This document shows, one piece after another, positions 17,699 through 26,387 of a DNA stretch of 64,000 nt (its first letter is position 1; each line of letters opens with the position of its first letter). The DNA is from Actinomadura rudentiformis (GTDB lineage Bacteria > Actinomycetota > Actinomycetes > Streptosporangiales > Streptosporangiaceae). The stretch covers positions 496,001 through 560,000 of the forward strand of contig NZ_WBMT01000001.1 of NCBI RefSeq assembly GCF_008923185.1, written 5' to 3'. The notes under the pieces are model-generated. The model was not told the DNA's origin, made no database searches, and saw only the letters and a program-made list of their open reading frames with translations. A program made the position numbers and the translations under genes.

Positions 17699-18941
17699 AG
17701 CTTGCGGCTCGGTCGTTCACACCTCGTTGCGCTCCCCTTCGCGGCTGGCTGCCGTGCCGGGGTCGCATCACCTTTCCCCTGTTCTGGGGTCGGGTCGGGC
17801 ATGCTGACGAATGCCCACGCCGTGCGCGCCCGTTGGCGGACGTTCACGGCGGCGATGTGGTCGGCGGGGCCAGCGAGCCCGCATCGACGACAGCAGAAGC
17901 GGTCCCGATCGGGACGGTTGTTGCGTGCGACGTGCCCGCAGCGCGGGCAGGTCTGCGAGGTGTAGGCCGGATCCACCTCGATGCAGGGCACCCCGGCCCG
18001 CTGGGCCTTGTAGGCCAGGAAGGTGCCGAGCTGGTGGAACGGCCAACTGGAGAGCGTGGCCCGCTGGTGCCGCTTGAGCCGTACCCGGTCACGGATCCCG
18101 CGCAGTTCTTCGAGCGCGATCCCGCGTCCGGTGCGTTGGGCATCGGCCACGATCTGCTTACTGATCTTGTGGTTCTCGTTCGTGGCGTGGCGGCCCTCGC
18201 GGGCCTTTCGCCGTGTCAGTCGGCGGGCCGCTGAGCGTGACCCCGCCGTCTTCTTCTTTTGCAGTTCGGCGCGCCGCCGGGCTTGCGCCCGCCGATACTT
18301 CTTCAGGCCCTTGCCCTGGTGATTGGTGCCGTCGCAGGTGGTCGCCAGGTTCACGATCCCCTGTCCACTCCGATCCAGTCGACCGGTTCGTAGGGCTCAG
18401 CCTCTTGGATCTGGCAGGTGGCGTACAGGAACCACATGCCGTCCCGCAGCACCAGGTCCGACTCGCCCTTGCGATGCTCGGCCAGAGTCGTCAGGTGGGA
18501 CGGCTTGCCGGTGAACACGATGCCCTGCATCCGGCCGTGGACGGTCCAGATCGACACCGTACGCGCATCCATCTGCCAGGACAGGCACCGGTCATCGAAC
18601 GGCTGCGACGCATCAGGCCGGAACGCGACCGGCTTGGATTCCGCCTTGCGGCGGCGTTTGGAGCTCTCTGCGCCCAGCAGCCCGGCGTCGATCTGGGCGT
18701 GCAGCGTGGTGTAGGCGTCAGCGGTCTTACGGATCACATGCAACGCCGGCTGCGCCGACAGCCCAAGCGCCTTCACCTGGTGATACAGCAGCTTCTGCAA
18801 CCCGGTCCGGGTGAATACCCGCTGCCGGTTGGCCACGCCTGACACATGATTGGCAACCGTGTTGCAGGCGTGCAGAGTCGCCTCCAGCGCCGCCGCCTGC
18901 TCAAGCGTCGGCAGCAGCTTGACTTGCACCACCAGTTTCAC
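17674..18941 (-). pseudogene. tnpB: tnpB, RNA-guided nuclease of IS605 family, split by a -1 frameshift
   Basis: From the GTG at 18941 the frame codes the N-terminal TnpB part (KLVVQVKLLPTLEQ, helix-turn region, beta-barrel) up to DWIGVDRGS and a TGA at 18351. The rest continues in the -1 frame (GIVNLATTCDG onward) to 17674. The break lies on AGGGGATC: re-reading one G restores GVDRGIVNL, the normal RuvC-I sequence. All key residues survive across the two parts: the RuvC Asp in GVDRG, the Glu in ALEELRG, the last Asp in GPADHIAAVN, and the zinc ribbon CPRCG...CRRCG. Loss of one G from a G5 run is the likely cause; a sequencing error or true -1 frameshifting is possible. The last ten or so codons run past the right-end hairpin. 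Confidence 0.85.
17690..17718 (-). repeat. right-end hairpin of the IS605-type element
   Basis: On the minus strand GAACGACCGAGC, a five-base loop CGCAA, and GCTCAGCCGTTC pair at 10 of 12 positions. It lies at the 3' end of tnpB, where IS605 right-end hairpins and the 3' part of the omega RNA are found. Sequence just beyond it would serve as the guide. Confidence 0.7.
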
Positions 18942-18949
18942 GGCACAAA

Positions 18950-18966
18950 CATAGCGTTCCGCTATG
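18950..18966. repeat. left-end hairpin of the IS605-type element
   Basis: CATAGCG-TTC-CGCTATG, a perfect seven-bp stem with a three-base loop, starting nine bases upstream of the tnpB GTG. Its place and size suit the left-end subterminal hairpin of IS605-family elements. Confidence 0.7.
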
Positions 18967-19082
18967 AAGTATTTACTCAGAGTCGCCAAACGATCGCCTA
19001 TATCACCAAGACTCCACCGGAAGTTTCGCGGCGGGCGCCTTGTCGGGCAATCCGGGGCCTGTGATCGTCGGCCTGTATTCGG

Positions 19083-19907
19083 GTGGTGCTTACATTCCGC
19101 TCCGACACGCGTGGATGCCTCACGCCGGAGAACGCGCTGTGGATGGCCGTCGCCGCCGCACTCGTGACGGCGGCGGGCACGTACGTGGCCACGCGGCGGG
19201 CGCTGGCCGAGTCGTGGCGTGAACGGGCGGAGAGCGCGGAGGCCGGCCGAAGGCTGCGCGACGAGCAGGCCCGCGCCGGCGAACGTGCCCGGATCGCCCG
19301 GGAGATGCATGACGTGCTGGCCCACAAGGTCTCCCTGATCGCCCTCCACGCCGGCGCGCTCGAACTCACCGCGAGCGAGGGTTCCGCCCGGGTCCAGGAA
19401 GGAGCCGCACTGATCCGGGTCACCGCCAGGGAGGCACTCCAGGAGCTCCGCTATGTCCTGGACGCGCTCCGCACGGACGAGCCGCCCCCGGACGAGCCGT
19501 TCTCGGATCTGGGATCTCTGGTCGGCGCTGCGATCCAGGCCGGTCAGCGGGTCGAGCTCGACGATCGGGCCGGGCCGCTGCCACCGGTCATGGCCCGCGT
19601 CGTCTTCCGCGTCGTTCAGGAAGGACTCACCAACGCCCGCAAGCACGCACCGCACTCCCGGACCACCGTCACCGTGGACCGCGGCGACGGCGGCACGGTG
19701 ACCGTCACCGTCCACAACACCGCTGGCGACCGGGCCGGCGACCTGCCCGGATCGGGAGCCGGTCTCGTCGGGCTCGCCGAGCGGGTCCGCCTGGTCGGCG
19801 GCACGCTGCAGAGCGGCCCGGCCGGCTCCGGTGGCTGGCGGCTGCGCGCCGACCTCCCCTGGCGCGACCACGGGGTGGACGAGACACCGCTGAGCGACGC
19901 GTCGTGA
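19083..19907 (+). CDS. NarL-type sensor histidine kinase, N-terminally shortened
   Basis: 274 residues from the GTG at 19083; a stop at 19062-19064 closes the frame upstream. One membrane segment (about 18-38) is followed by a coiled linker, the HisKA_3 phosphoacceptor region (IAREMHDVLAHKVSL, H76) and a HATPase_c domain (N-box QEGLTNARKHAP, G-box GSGAGLVGLAERV). Full members of this family have about 370-400 residues and four to six membrane helices, so most of the sensor part is missing. The gene begins about 100 bp beyond the left end of the IS element, which suggests that the same rearrangement removed it. The kinase core looks intact, so a weakly anchored or unregulated kinase is possible. 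It overlaps its response regulator (GTGA). Confidence 0.8.
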   Translation: MVLTFRSDTRGCLTPENALWMAVAAALVTAAGTYVATRRALAESWRERAESAEAGRRLRDEQARAGERARIAREMHDVLAHKVSLIALHAGALELTASEGSARVQEGAALIRVTAREALQELRYVLDALRTDEPPPDEPFSDLGSLVGAAIQAGQRVELDDRAGPLPPVMARVVFRVVQEGLTNARKHAPHSRTTVTVDRGDGGTVTVTVHNTAGDRAGDLPGSGAGLVGLAERVRLVGGTLQSGPAGSGGWRLRADLPWRDHGVDETPLSDAS

Positions 19908-20557
19908 TCACGGTCCTGCTCGTCGACGACGAGGCCCTCGTGCGCGCGGGCCTGCGCATGATCCTGGAGACGGCGGACGACCTGACGGTGATCGGCGAGG
20001 CCGCCACCGGCCGGGAGGCCATCGACCTGGTCGGCCGGGCCGGGCCCGACGTCGTCCTGATGGACATCCGCATGCCCGGCCTCGACGGGCTCACCGCCAC
20101 CGCGGCGATCCGTGCCCGGAACCGTCCACCGGCGGTGATAGTGCTCACCACGTTCGACACCGACGACGCGGTCTTCCGGGCACTGGAAGCGGGGGCGACG
20201 GGCTTCCTCCTCAAGGACACCCCTCCCCGCGACCTCCTGCAAGCCGTACGGCAGGCGGCGGCGGGGGACGCGATGCTCTCGCCCCAGGTGACCCGGCGTG
20301 TGATCGACCGTGTCACCGCCCAGGACCGGAGCCGGCGCCGGCGTGAGGCACTGGACCGGCTGCACGCGCTCACCGAACGGGAACGCGAGGTGCTCGTCCA
20401 GATCGGCCTCGGTCACGCGAACGCCGCCATCGCCGCCAACCTGCACATGAGCGAGGCCACTGTGAAGAGCCACATCTCCCGGCTTTTCGACAAGCTGGCC
20501 GCCACCAACAGGGTGCAGCTGGCCATCGCGGCCTTCCGCGCAGGCATCGTCGAGTGA
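19904..20557 (+). CDS. LuxR/NarL-family response regulator
   Basis: 217 residues from a GTG at 19904 that overlaps the kinase stop by four bases, so it is the cognate partner. The receiver domain has the acidic pair in LLVDDEAL, the phosphoacceptor D54 in MDIRMPG, the Thr in VLTTFDTD and the Lys in GFLLKDTPP. The C-terminal LuxR helix-turn-helix reads LTEREREVLVQIGLGHAN and MSEATVKSHISRLFDKL. It would bind DNA as a dimer on phosphorylation. The neighbouring EamA transporter gene lies 99 bp downstream behind an inverted repeat and could be its target; this is not shown. Confidence 0.93.
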   Translation: MITVLLVDDEALVRAGLRMILETADDLTVIGEAATGREAIDLVGRAGPDVVLMDIRMPGLDGLTATAAIRARNRPPAVIVLTTFDTDDAVFRALEAGATGFLLKDTPPRDLLQAVRQAAAGDAMLSPQVTRRVIDRVTAQDRSRRRREALDRLHALTEREREVLVQIGLGHANAAIAANLHMSEATVKSHISRLFDKLAATNRVQLAIAAFRAGIVE

Positions 20558-20559
20558 AT

Positions 20560-20618
20560 CCCGAAATCGGACCTGTATCGCGGGACGGAATCGGCCCTGC
20601 CGTGACGTCCGATTCGGG
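20560..20618. promoter_or_regulatory. inverted repeat between response regulator and EamA gene
   Basis: CCCGAAATCGGAC (20560-20572) pairs with GTCCGATTCGGG (20607-20618) except for one bulged A; a direct repeat AATCGG(A/C)CCTG lies inside (20565 and 20589). It begins three bases past the stop at 20557, so it may end that transcript, or it may be an operator for the gene at 20657. Confidence 0.4.
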
Positions 20619-20656
20619 GCGAGGATCGCTACCAGTACCGAGAAAGGATGAAGTCG

Positions 20657-21481
20657 ATGCTGGTTCTCGCCCTCGCCGCCGCCATGCTCTACGGCGCCTC
20701 TGATTTCTACGGCGGACTGCTGTCACGCCGCGCCCACTACGCGTTCGTCGGGCTGGTCGGTCAGACCGCCGCCGCGACGACGGCCGTCCTCGCGGCCCTC
20801 GCGATCGGGTCGGCCGCACCCGGCGGCGCGGCGACCCTCTGGGGCTTGGCCGCCGGCATCGGGGGTGCCGTGGGGACGCTCGCGCTCTACCGGGGACTGT
20901 CACGGGGACGGATGAACGTCGCCGGGCCGCTTTCTGCCGTCGGCGCGGCGGGCGTTCCCGTGCTGGTGGACATCGCGTTCGGGCAACGTCTCACGACCGC
21001 CGCCGTGCTCGGCATCGCGCTGGCCATCCCTGGGATCTGGCTCGTGTCGTCGGAATCCGGGCGCCGCGGCCTCAGCTCGGGGGGAGTAGGCGAAGGGTTG
21101 CTGGCCGGGCTCGGCTTCGCGGTGCTGTTCGTCTGCCTGGACCGGGCGGGGGACGGCGCGGGACTCTGGCCGGTGGCCGCCGGGCAGGTCACCGCCGTCG
21201 TGGTGCTCGGCGTCCTCGCGATCAGCAGCGGTCGCGGTGCGCCGAGGCAGGCGGCTTCCTGGACGGCGGTGTGGCCCGGGATCCTCGGTGCCTCCGCGAC
21301 GATCCTCTACTTCTTCGCCGCCCGCGAGGGAGCGATGGCGATCGCCGCCGTCATCACCTCGCTCTACCCCGCGTTCACCATCGCCCTCGCGGCGCTGATG
21401 CTGCGGGAGCGGACGAGCCTGACGCACGGCGCCGGGCTGGCCCTCTGCGGCGTGTCGGTCGGGGCGTTCGTCGTGGGATGA
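20657..21481 (+). CDS. EamA-family DMT transporter
   Basis: 274 residues from the ATG at 20657; AAAGGA is eight bases upstream, whereas the ATG at 20648 overlaps that site. About ten hydrophobic segments fall in two EamA halves; each half has the usual Gly-rich loop (LYGASDFYGG at the start; SLYPAFTIALAALMLRE near the end). Members export amino acids, metabolites or drugs across the cell membrane. The gene stands alone between the two-component pair and a MocR regulator, so the substrate is unknown. Confidence 0.88.
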   Translation: MLVLALAAAMLYGASDFYGGLLSRRAHYAFVGLVGQTAAATTAVLAALAIGSAAPGGAATLWGLAAGIGGAVGTLALYRGLSRGRMNVAGPLSAVGAAGVPVLVDIAFGQRLTTAAVLGIALAIPGIWLVSSESGRRGLSSGGVGEGLLAGLGFAVLFVCLDRAGDGAGLWPVAAGQVTAVVVLGVLAISSGRGAPRQAASWTAVWPGILGASATILYFFAAREGAMAIAAVITSLYPAFTIALAALMLRERTSLTHGAGLALCGVSVGAFVVG

Positions 21482-21528
21482 GCACCCGTGAAAGAGCATT
21501 GTGAGCGGGCGGGGGCTAGCCTGCGACC

Positions 21529-22959
21529 GTGGTCAGGACGACGGTGAACTCCGGGGCGGTGCACGAGCTCCTCGTAGAGCTCGACCGGACCAGGCCGGTT
21601 CCGCTCCATCGGCAGATCGAGGCCGCCCTGCGCGAGGGGATTCGCGCGGGGCGGCTTCCGCTCGGCATGTCGGTCCCGCCGTCCCGGCGGCTCGCCGCCG
21701 AGCTGGGGGTCTCACGGGGCGTCGTGGTCGAGGCCTACGACCAGCTGGTGGCCGAGGGGTACCTCAGCAGCACGCCCGGCTCGTACACCCGTGTGGCCGC
21801 CGGCCCCGGGCAGCCGGTCTCGCGTCCCGCGCCGGCGCCCGCGGCCCCGCCGCGCATCGACTTCGGGTACGGGCGCATGGACGCGGCCGCCTTTCCCCGG
21901 GCCGCATGGCTGCGCTCCCTCAAAAGGGTGGTGACCCACGCGCCGCACGACAGGCTCAACTACCTTGACGGGTACGGCATGCCGGAGTTGAGACAGGCGC
22001 TGGCCGACTACCTCAACCGGGCGCGCGGAGCCTCGGTGTCCGCGTCGCACATCGTGATCACCAGTGGGTTCGGCCAGGCGGTGGGCCTCATGGTCGACGT
22101 CCTCGCGCGGCGCGGCGCGCGGCGGATCGCCGTCGAGGACCCCTCGCCCGACGATGACATCCGTCCGCTCGCCGAGGCGCGGGGGCTCGACGTCGTGGGG
22201 CTGCCGGTCTCCGAGGACGGCGTCCGGGTGGACGCCCTGGAGCGCAGCGCGGCCGATCTCGTCGTCCTGACGCCGTCCCACCAATGGCCACTCGGCGGGG
22301 TGCTGCCGGCCGAGGCCCGCGCGTCGGTGGTCCGCTGGGCGCGGGACCGCGGCGCGGTGGTCCTGGAGGACGACTACGACGCCGAGTTCCGCTACGACCG
22401 GGCGCCGGTCGGCGCGATCCAGGGGCTGGCGCCCGACGTGGTCGCCCACGCGGGCTCGGTGAGCAAGACCCTCGCGCCGGGCCTGCGCCTCGGGTGGCTG
22501 GTGCCGCCGCCGCACCTCACCGAGGCGATCGCCGAGGCGAAGCTCCTGGCCGACCGCGGGTCACCCGCGATCGAACAACTCGCCTTCGCCGACTTCCTGC
22601 TCCGCGGCGAATTCGACCGGCATCTGCGGCGGATGCGCCCGCTCTACCGGCGCCGCCGCGACGCGCTGCTCGGCGCACTGGAGCAGCACCTGCCCGCCTT
22701 CGAGCCCACGGGCATCGCCGCCGGGCTGCACCTGGTCGCGTGGCTCCCCGAAGGGCTGCGGGAGGACGACCTCATCGTGGCCGCCGCCCGCGAGGGCGTG
22801 AAGGTCGCGGGCGTGGGGCCGTACCGGATCGGCGGCGAGGGGCGGCAGGGCCTGATCCTGGGTTACTCCGAGTTGAACGAGGCGCGGATCGTCGAAGGCG
22901 TGCAGGCCCTCGCCGCCGCCGCCCGGTCTCTGCCAGGGCCGGCCTCTCCTTGTCCTTGA
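21529..22959 (+). CDS. MocR/PdxR-type regulator (GntR HTH fused to class I aminotransferase fold)
   Basis: 476 residues from a GTG at 21529. The N-terminal GntR winged helix reads PLHRQIEAALREGIRAGRLPLG and SRRLAAELGVSRGVVVEAYDQL. The C-terminal part is a fold-type I PLP protein, with the cofactor lysine K313 in GSVSKTLAPGLRLGW and an Asp motif LEDDYDAEFRYD. Such proteins sense PLP or an amino acid aldimine and control vitamin B6, GABA or taurine genes. The PdxST genes are not in view. No neighbour looks like an obvious target; the EamA gene upstream (48 bp, same strand) is a candidate, since MocR proteins often control transporters. Confidence 0.93.
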   Translation: MVRTTVNSGAVHELLVELDRTRPVPLHRQIEAALREGIRAGRLPLGMSVPPSRRLAAELGVSRGVVVEAYDQLVAEGYLSSTPGSYTRVAAGPGQPVSRPAPAPAAPPRIDFGYGRMDAAAFPRAAWLRSLKRVVTHAPHDRLNYLDGYGMPELRQALADYLNRARGASVSASHIVITSGFGQAVGLMVDVLARRGARRIAVEDPSPDDDIRPLAEARGLDVVGLPVSEDGVRVDALERSAADLVVLTPSHQWPLGGVLPAEARASVVRWARDRGAVVLEDDYDAEFRYDRAPVGAIQGLAPDVVAHAGSVSKTLAPGLRLGWLVPPPHLTEAIAEAKLLADRGSPAIEQLAFADFLLRGEFDRHLRRMRPLYRRRRDALLGALEQHLPAFEPTGIAAGLHLVAWLPEGLREDDLIVAAAREGVKVAGVGPYRIGGEGRQGLILGYSELNEARIVEGVQALAAAARSLPGPASPCP

Positions 22960-23095
22960 ACTGGTGGTAGGGCACGGACCTCCAGACTGGCCGGATTCGG
23001 CAGGCCGGGGGCCCGATCAAGGTTGCGGGCCGGTTTTCCGTGCCCGAGGGGCGGGGAGAGGGGAGGTGACCAAGGGGACGGAAGGGCGGGATTCG

Positions 23096-24460
23096 ATGGA
23101 CGCGGGCCTGCTCGCTGCGGAGACCGGTGCCGATCTGGGTGCGGCCCGGATGCAGATGGCCTTGTCGCTGGGCTGGCACATCATCGTCGCCTGCCTGGGC
23201 GTGGGGATGCCCGCCATCACGCTGATCGCGGAGTGGCGTGGGCATCGGACCGGGGACGTGAACTACCGGCTGCTGGCGCGCCGGTGGGCGCGGGCGATGG
23301 GTGTGCTCTTCGCGGTCGGTGCGGTCTCCGGGACGATCTTGTCGTTCGAGATGGGGCTGCTCTGGCCGGGTCTGATGGGTACGTACGGGCAGGTCATCGG
23401 GCTGCCGTTCTCGCTGGAGGGCATCGCGTTCTTCATCGAGGCGATCTTCCTGGGGATCTACCTGTACGCGTGGGATCGGCTGCCGCCCGTCCAGCACATG
23501 CTGGCGGGCATTCCGATCGTGCTCGCGGGCGTGGCGAGCGCGTTCTTCGTGGTCACGGCGAACGCGTGGATGCAGCAGCCGACCGGGTTCGACACCGAGG
23601 GCGGCCGCGTCGTGGCCGTTGATCCGTGGGCGGCCATGTTCAACCCGGCCACGCCGCCGCAGACCGTGCACATGATCCTGGCCGCGTTCATGGTCGCGGG
23701 ATTCCTGATGGCGAGCGTGTACGCGGTGGCGATGTTGCGGGGACGCCGGGACCGCTACCACCGCCTCGGTTTCCTGGTGCCCTTCACGGTGGCCGCCGTC
23801 ATCACGCCGGTGCAGATCGGGGTCGGGGACTGGGCGGCGCACTTCGTGGCCGGCAACCAGCCGGTGAAGCTGGCGGCGATCGAGGGGGTCTTCGAGACCG
23901 AGCGGAACGTGCCGTTGCATCTCGGCGGCATCGCTGTGGACGGGGAGATGCGGTACGCGGTGGAGGTGCCGAGCGGGCTGTCCCTGCTGGCGCACTGGGA
24001 TCCGAACGCGGAGATCACCGGGCTGAACGAGACGCCGCCGCGCGACCGGCCGCCGGTGAACGTGGTGCACTGGGCGTTCCAGATCATGGTGGGGATGGGC
24101 TTCGCCCTGCTCGGACTCGCGGCCTGGGCGGCACTGGGGTGGTGGCGGCGGAGGGAGATACCGCGATCGCGGTGGTTCCTGCGGGCCGCCGCGCTGTCCG
24201 GCGTCGCCGCCGTTCTCGCGCTGGAGGCCGGCTGGGTCGTGACGGAGGTCGGGCGGCAGCCATGGATCGTGTACGGGGTGATGCGCACCGAGGACGCCGT
24301 CAATCCCGCCCCCGGTCTCGTATGGGGATTCGTTCTGGTCAGCGTGGTCTACGTGATCCTCACCATCGCCACGGTGTACGTGCTGCGGCGGCTGGCGCGG
24401 GACAAGCCCGTGCCGGTCGCACCACAGGAGTCCGACGTCACCGAGTACAAGGTCATCTGA
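23096..24460 (+). CDS. cydA: cytochrome bd-type quinol oxidase subunit I
   Basis: 454 residues from the ATG at 23096 (GGAAGGG upstream); a GTG at 23066 with GGAGAGGGGAG is an alternative. It has about nine membrane helices. The haem-ligand His near the N-terminus (SLGWHIIVACLG), the acidic pair of the proton path (EGIAFFIEAIF), the b558 His in QTVHMILAAFMVAGF and the conserved Q-loop end EVGRQPW are all present. The sequence, with MQMALSLGWHI at its start, belongs to the divergent short-Q-loop group common in actinomycetes rather than to the E. coli CydA group. It oxidises quinol and reduces oxygen at the membrane. cydB follows directly; cydDC is absent here. Confidence 0.92.
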   Translation: MDAGLLAAETGADLGAARMQMALSLGWHIIVACLGVGMPAITLIAEWRGHRTGDVNYRLLARRWARAMGVLFAVGAVSGTILSFEMGLLWPGLMGTYGQVIGLPFSLEGIAFFIEAIFLGIYLYAWDRLPPVQHMLAGIPIVLAGVASAFFVVTANAWMQQPTGFDTEGGRVVAVDPWAAMFNPATPPQTVHMILAAFMVAGFLMASVYAVAMLRGRRDRYHRLGFLVPFTVAAVITPVQIGVGDWAAHFVAGNQPVKLAAIEGVFETERNVPLHLGGIAVDGEMRYAVEVPSGLSLLAHWDPNAEITGLNETPPRDRPPVNVVHWAFQIMVGMGFALLGLAAWAALGWWRRREIPRSRWFLRAAALSGVAAVLALEAGWVVTEVGRQPWIVYGVMRTEDAVNPAPGLVWGFVLVSVVYVILTIATVYVLRRLARDKPVPVAPQESDVTEYKVI

Positions 24461-24462
24461 CC

Positions 24463-25467
24463 ATGACGGCCGCGGAGATCATGCTGACCGTCCTGTGGCT
24501 CGGGCTGACGGCCTACGTGTTGTTCGGCGGCGCGGACTTCGGCGCCGGGGTGTGGGACCTGCTCGCGGGCGGCGCGGAACGCGGACGTCCGCAGCGCGGC
24601 CTGATCGAGCACTCCATCGGGCCCGTCTGGGAGGCCAACCACGTCTGGCTGATCTTCGTGATCGTGCTGATGTGGACCGGGTTCCCCGAGGTGTTCGCCG
24701 CCGTGGCGTCCACGCTCTACATCCCGCTGACGCTGGCCGCCCTCGGCATCATCGCGCGGGGCGCCGCGTTCGCCTTCCGCAAGGTCAGCGAGGAGTTGTG
24801 GCAGCGCCGCCTCTTCGGCGCCACGTTCGCCTTCTCGTCGGTGGCCACCCCGTTCTTCCTCGGCACGACCGCCGGTGCGATCGCCTCCGGGCGCGTGCCG
24901 CCGGGCATCGCGAAGGGCGAGCTGATCGGCAGCTGGCTCAACCCCACCGCGCTCGTCACCGGCGCGCTCGCCGTGGGCACGGCCGCCTACCTGGCCGCCG
25001 TCTACCTCACGCGCGACGCCGAACGCGCCGGCGAGGCGGATCTGGCGGAGGCCTTCCGGCGGCGGGCACTGTGGACCGGGGCCACAGTCGGAGCCCTCTC
25101 GGCCATCGGCCTCCTCGTCCTCAACGCCGACGCTCCCCGCCTGTTCGACGGGCTGGTCACGGGCCGCGGGTTCCCCCTGCTGCTGCTGTCGATCGTGGCG
25201 GGCATCGCGTCACTGGTCCTGCTGTGGCGCCGCGCCTACCTGGCCGTGCGGATCACCGCCGCGCTGGCCGTGGCCGGGCTGCTGTGGGGCTGGGGAGCCG
25301 GTCAGTACCCGTGGCTGCTGCCTGGTGTGCGGGTCCAGGACGCCGCCGCGACCGACGCCGTCCTGACCGCCTCCCTCGGCGCGCTGGCGGTCGGGGCCGT
25401 GCTCCTGCTGCCGTCCCTGTGGTGGCTCTACGCCACGTTCCAACGCGAACGAACCGCACAGAAATAG
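24463..25467 (+). CDS. cydB: cytochrome bd-type quinol oxidase subunit II
   Basis: 334 residues from the ATG at 24463, three bases past the cydA stop. Eight to nine membrane helices are evident. The family signature is clear at the N-terminus (LTAYVLFGGADFGAGVWDL) and in the first loop (IGPVWEANHVWLIFVIVLMWTGFP). It forms the structural partner of CydA and holds the quinone-bound complex together. Translation is probably coupled to cydA. The LysE gene follows after nine bases and may be read through. Confidence 0.94.
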   Translation: MTAAEIMLTVLWLGLTAYVLFGGADFGAGVWDLLAGGAERGRPQRGLIEHSIGPVWEANHVWLIFVIVLMWTGFPEVFAAVASTLYIPLTLAALGIIARGAAFAFRKVSEELWQRRLFGATFAFSSVATPFFLGTTAGAIASGRVPPGIAKGELIGSWLNPTALVTGALAVGTAAYLAAVYLTRDAERAGEADLAEAFRRRALWTGATVGALSAIGLLVLNADAPRLFDGLVTGRGFPLLLLSIVAGIASLVLLWRRAYLAVRITAALAVAGLLWGWGAGQYPWLLPGVRVQDAAATDAVLTASLGALAVGAVLLLPSLWWLYATFQRERTAQK

Positions 25468-25476
25468 GCTCCCGAC

Positions 25477-26091
25477 ATGCTGACGACCGGAACACTGGCC
25501 GCGTTCGTGACGGCGACCGTGATACTCAACCTCGTTCCCGGGCCCAGCATGGTGTTCCTGCTGGCCCGCGGCCTCAGCCACGGCCGTCCCGTGGCGGTGC
25601 GGTCGGCGCTGGGCCTGATGACCTCGGCATCGATCTTCGTGGCGGCCACCGCGCTCGGCGTGACCGCGATCCTGGCCTCGTCCGCGCTCGCCTTCGCGGT
25701 CGTGCGCTGGCTCGGCGTCGCCTACCTGTTGTTCCTGGGCGTCCAGACCCTGCTGAAACAACAGCGGCCCACCGGCCGCCACACTGAACGCGGTGTCTAC
25801 CGGCAGGCGTTCATCGTCGGCATCAGCAACCCCAAGACCGCGGTCTTCTTCCTCGCCTTCTTCCCCCAGTTCGTCGACCCCGCCCGTGGTCCGGCGGCGG
25901 CCCAGATCCTGTTCCTCGGTCTGCTGTTCGTGCTCATCGGAGCGGTCTTCGACCTCTCGTACGCCCTGACGGCCGGGACGCTAAGATCCCGCCTTCTGAA
26001 CCGTCCCGACGCTCCCACCTGGATGCGCCGGATCTCCGGCTCGCTGTACCTGCTCCTGGGCGGCTGGCTGGCCGCAAGTGGCTCCCGCTGA
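25477..26091 (+). CDS. LysE/RhtB-family amino acid exporter
   Basis: 204 residues with the ATG at 25477. The family start is clear (ILNLVPGPSMVFLLARGLSHG), and six membrane helices follow, with the typical central motif GISNPKTAVFFLAFFPQFV. Members export amino acids or related small molecules. It lies nine bases after cydB on the same strand and may be in the same transcript, though no functional link is apparent. The 296 bp that follow, up to the convergent MFS gene, show no gene or clear hairpin. Confidence 0.92.
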   Translation: MLTTGTLAAFVTATVILNLVPGPSMVFLLARGLSHGRPVAVRSALGLMTSASIFVAATALGVTAILASSALAFAVVRWLGVAYLLFLGVQTLLKQQRPTGRHTERGVYRQAFIVGISNPKTAVFFLAFFPQFVDPARGPAAAQILFLGLLFVLIGAVFDLSYALTAGTLRSRLLNRPDAPTWMRRISGSLYLLLGGWLAASGSR

Positions 26092-26387
26092 TTCGAGATT
26101 CGCGGTCGCGCCCTGGCGACGGCTGACACCTCGGCCGCCCTGAGCGCCAAAAGAAAATCACGGGGCGGCGCTGACGGATGGGGTGAACAACTGTCATCGC
26201 ACAGTCACTTCCCACCGGGCCATCGGCGGAGTTATTTTCAAGTAATCGCGCTGTGACCTGGCATTTCGCCCGCCCTAGCCCAGAGAGGAGGGGTTGGCCT
26301 GGCCACGCAGCGAGGTTGGAGACACGACCGCTGGCCCGTTGTCGGCACGCACGCCCCCGGCCGCGGCGGCCAGCGGCCGTGCCGTGC

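Larger units (their letters stand above)
17686..18990 (-). mobile_element. IS200/IS605-family element, tnpB-only (IS1341-like)
   Basis: A minus-strand tnpB flanked by a hairpin on each side (17690-17718 and 18950-18966), the arrangement of IS605-type elements that move as single strands without terminal inverted repeats. No tnpA HUH transposase is present, so movement would need one in trans. The exact ends are estimated: the right end lies close to 17690 because the serine hydrolase remnant becomes readable there, and the left end is some 10-30 bp beyond 18966. Confidence 0.75.

Noticed and set aside
18351..18355. Programmed -1 frameshifting in tnpB as the main explanation
   Set aside because: The slippery run is only AGGGGA and no pseudoknot or upstream Shine-Dalgarno-like stimulator is evident; a lost G is simpler. 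Kept only as an alternative.
24495..25787. Long plus-strand frame across cydB and the LysE gene
   Set aside because: Arg/Pro-rich shadow frame of two clear genes; no family motif.
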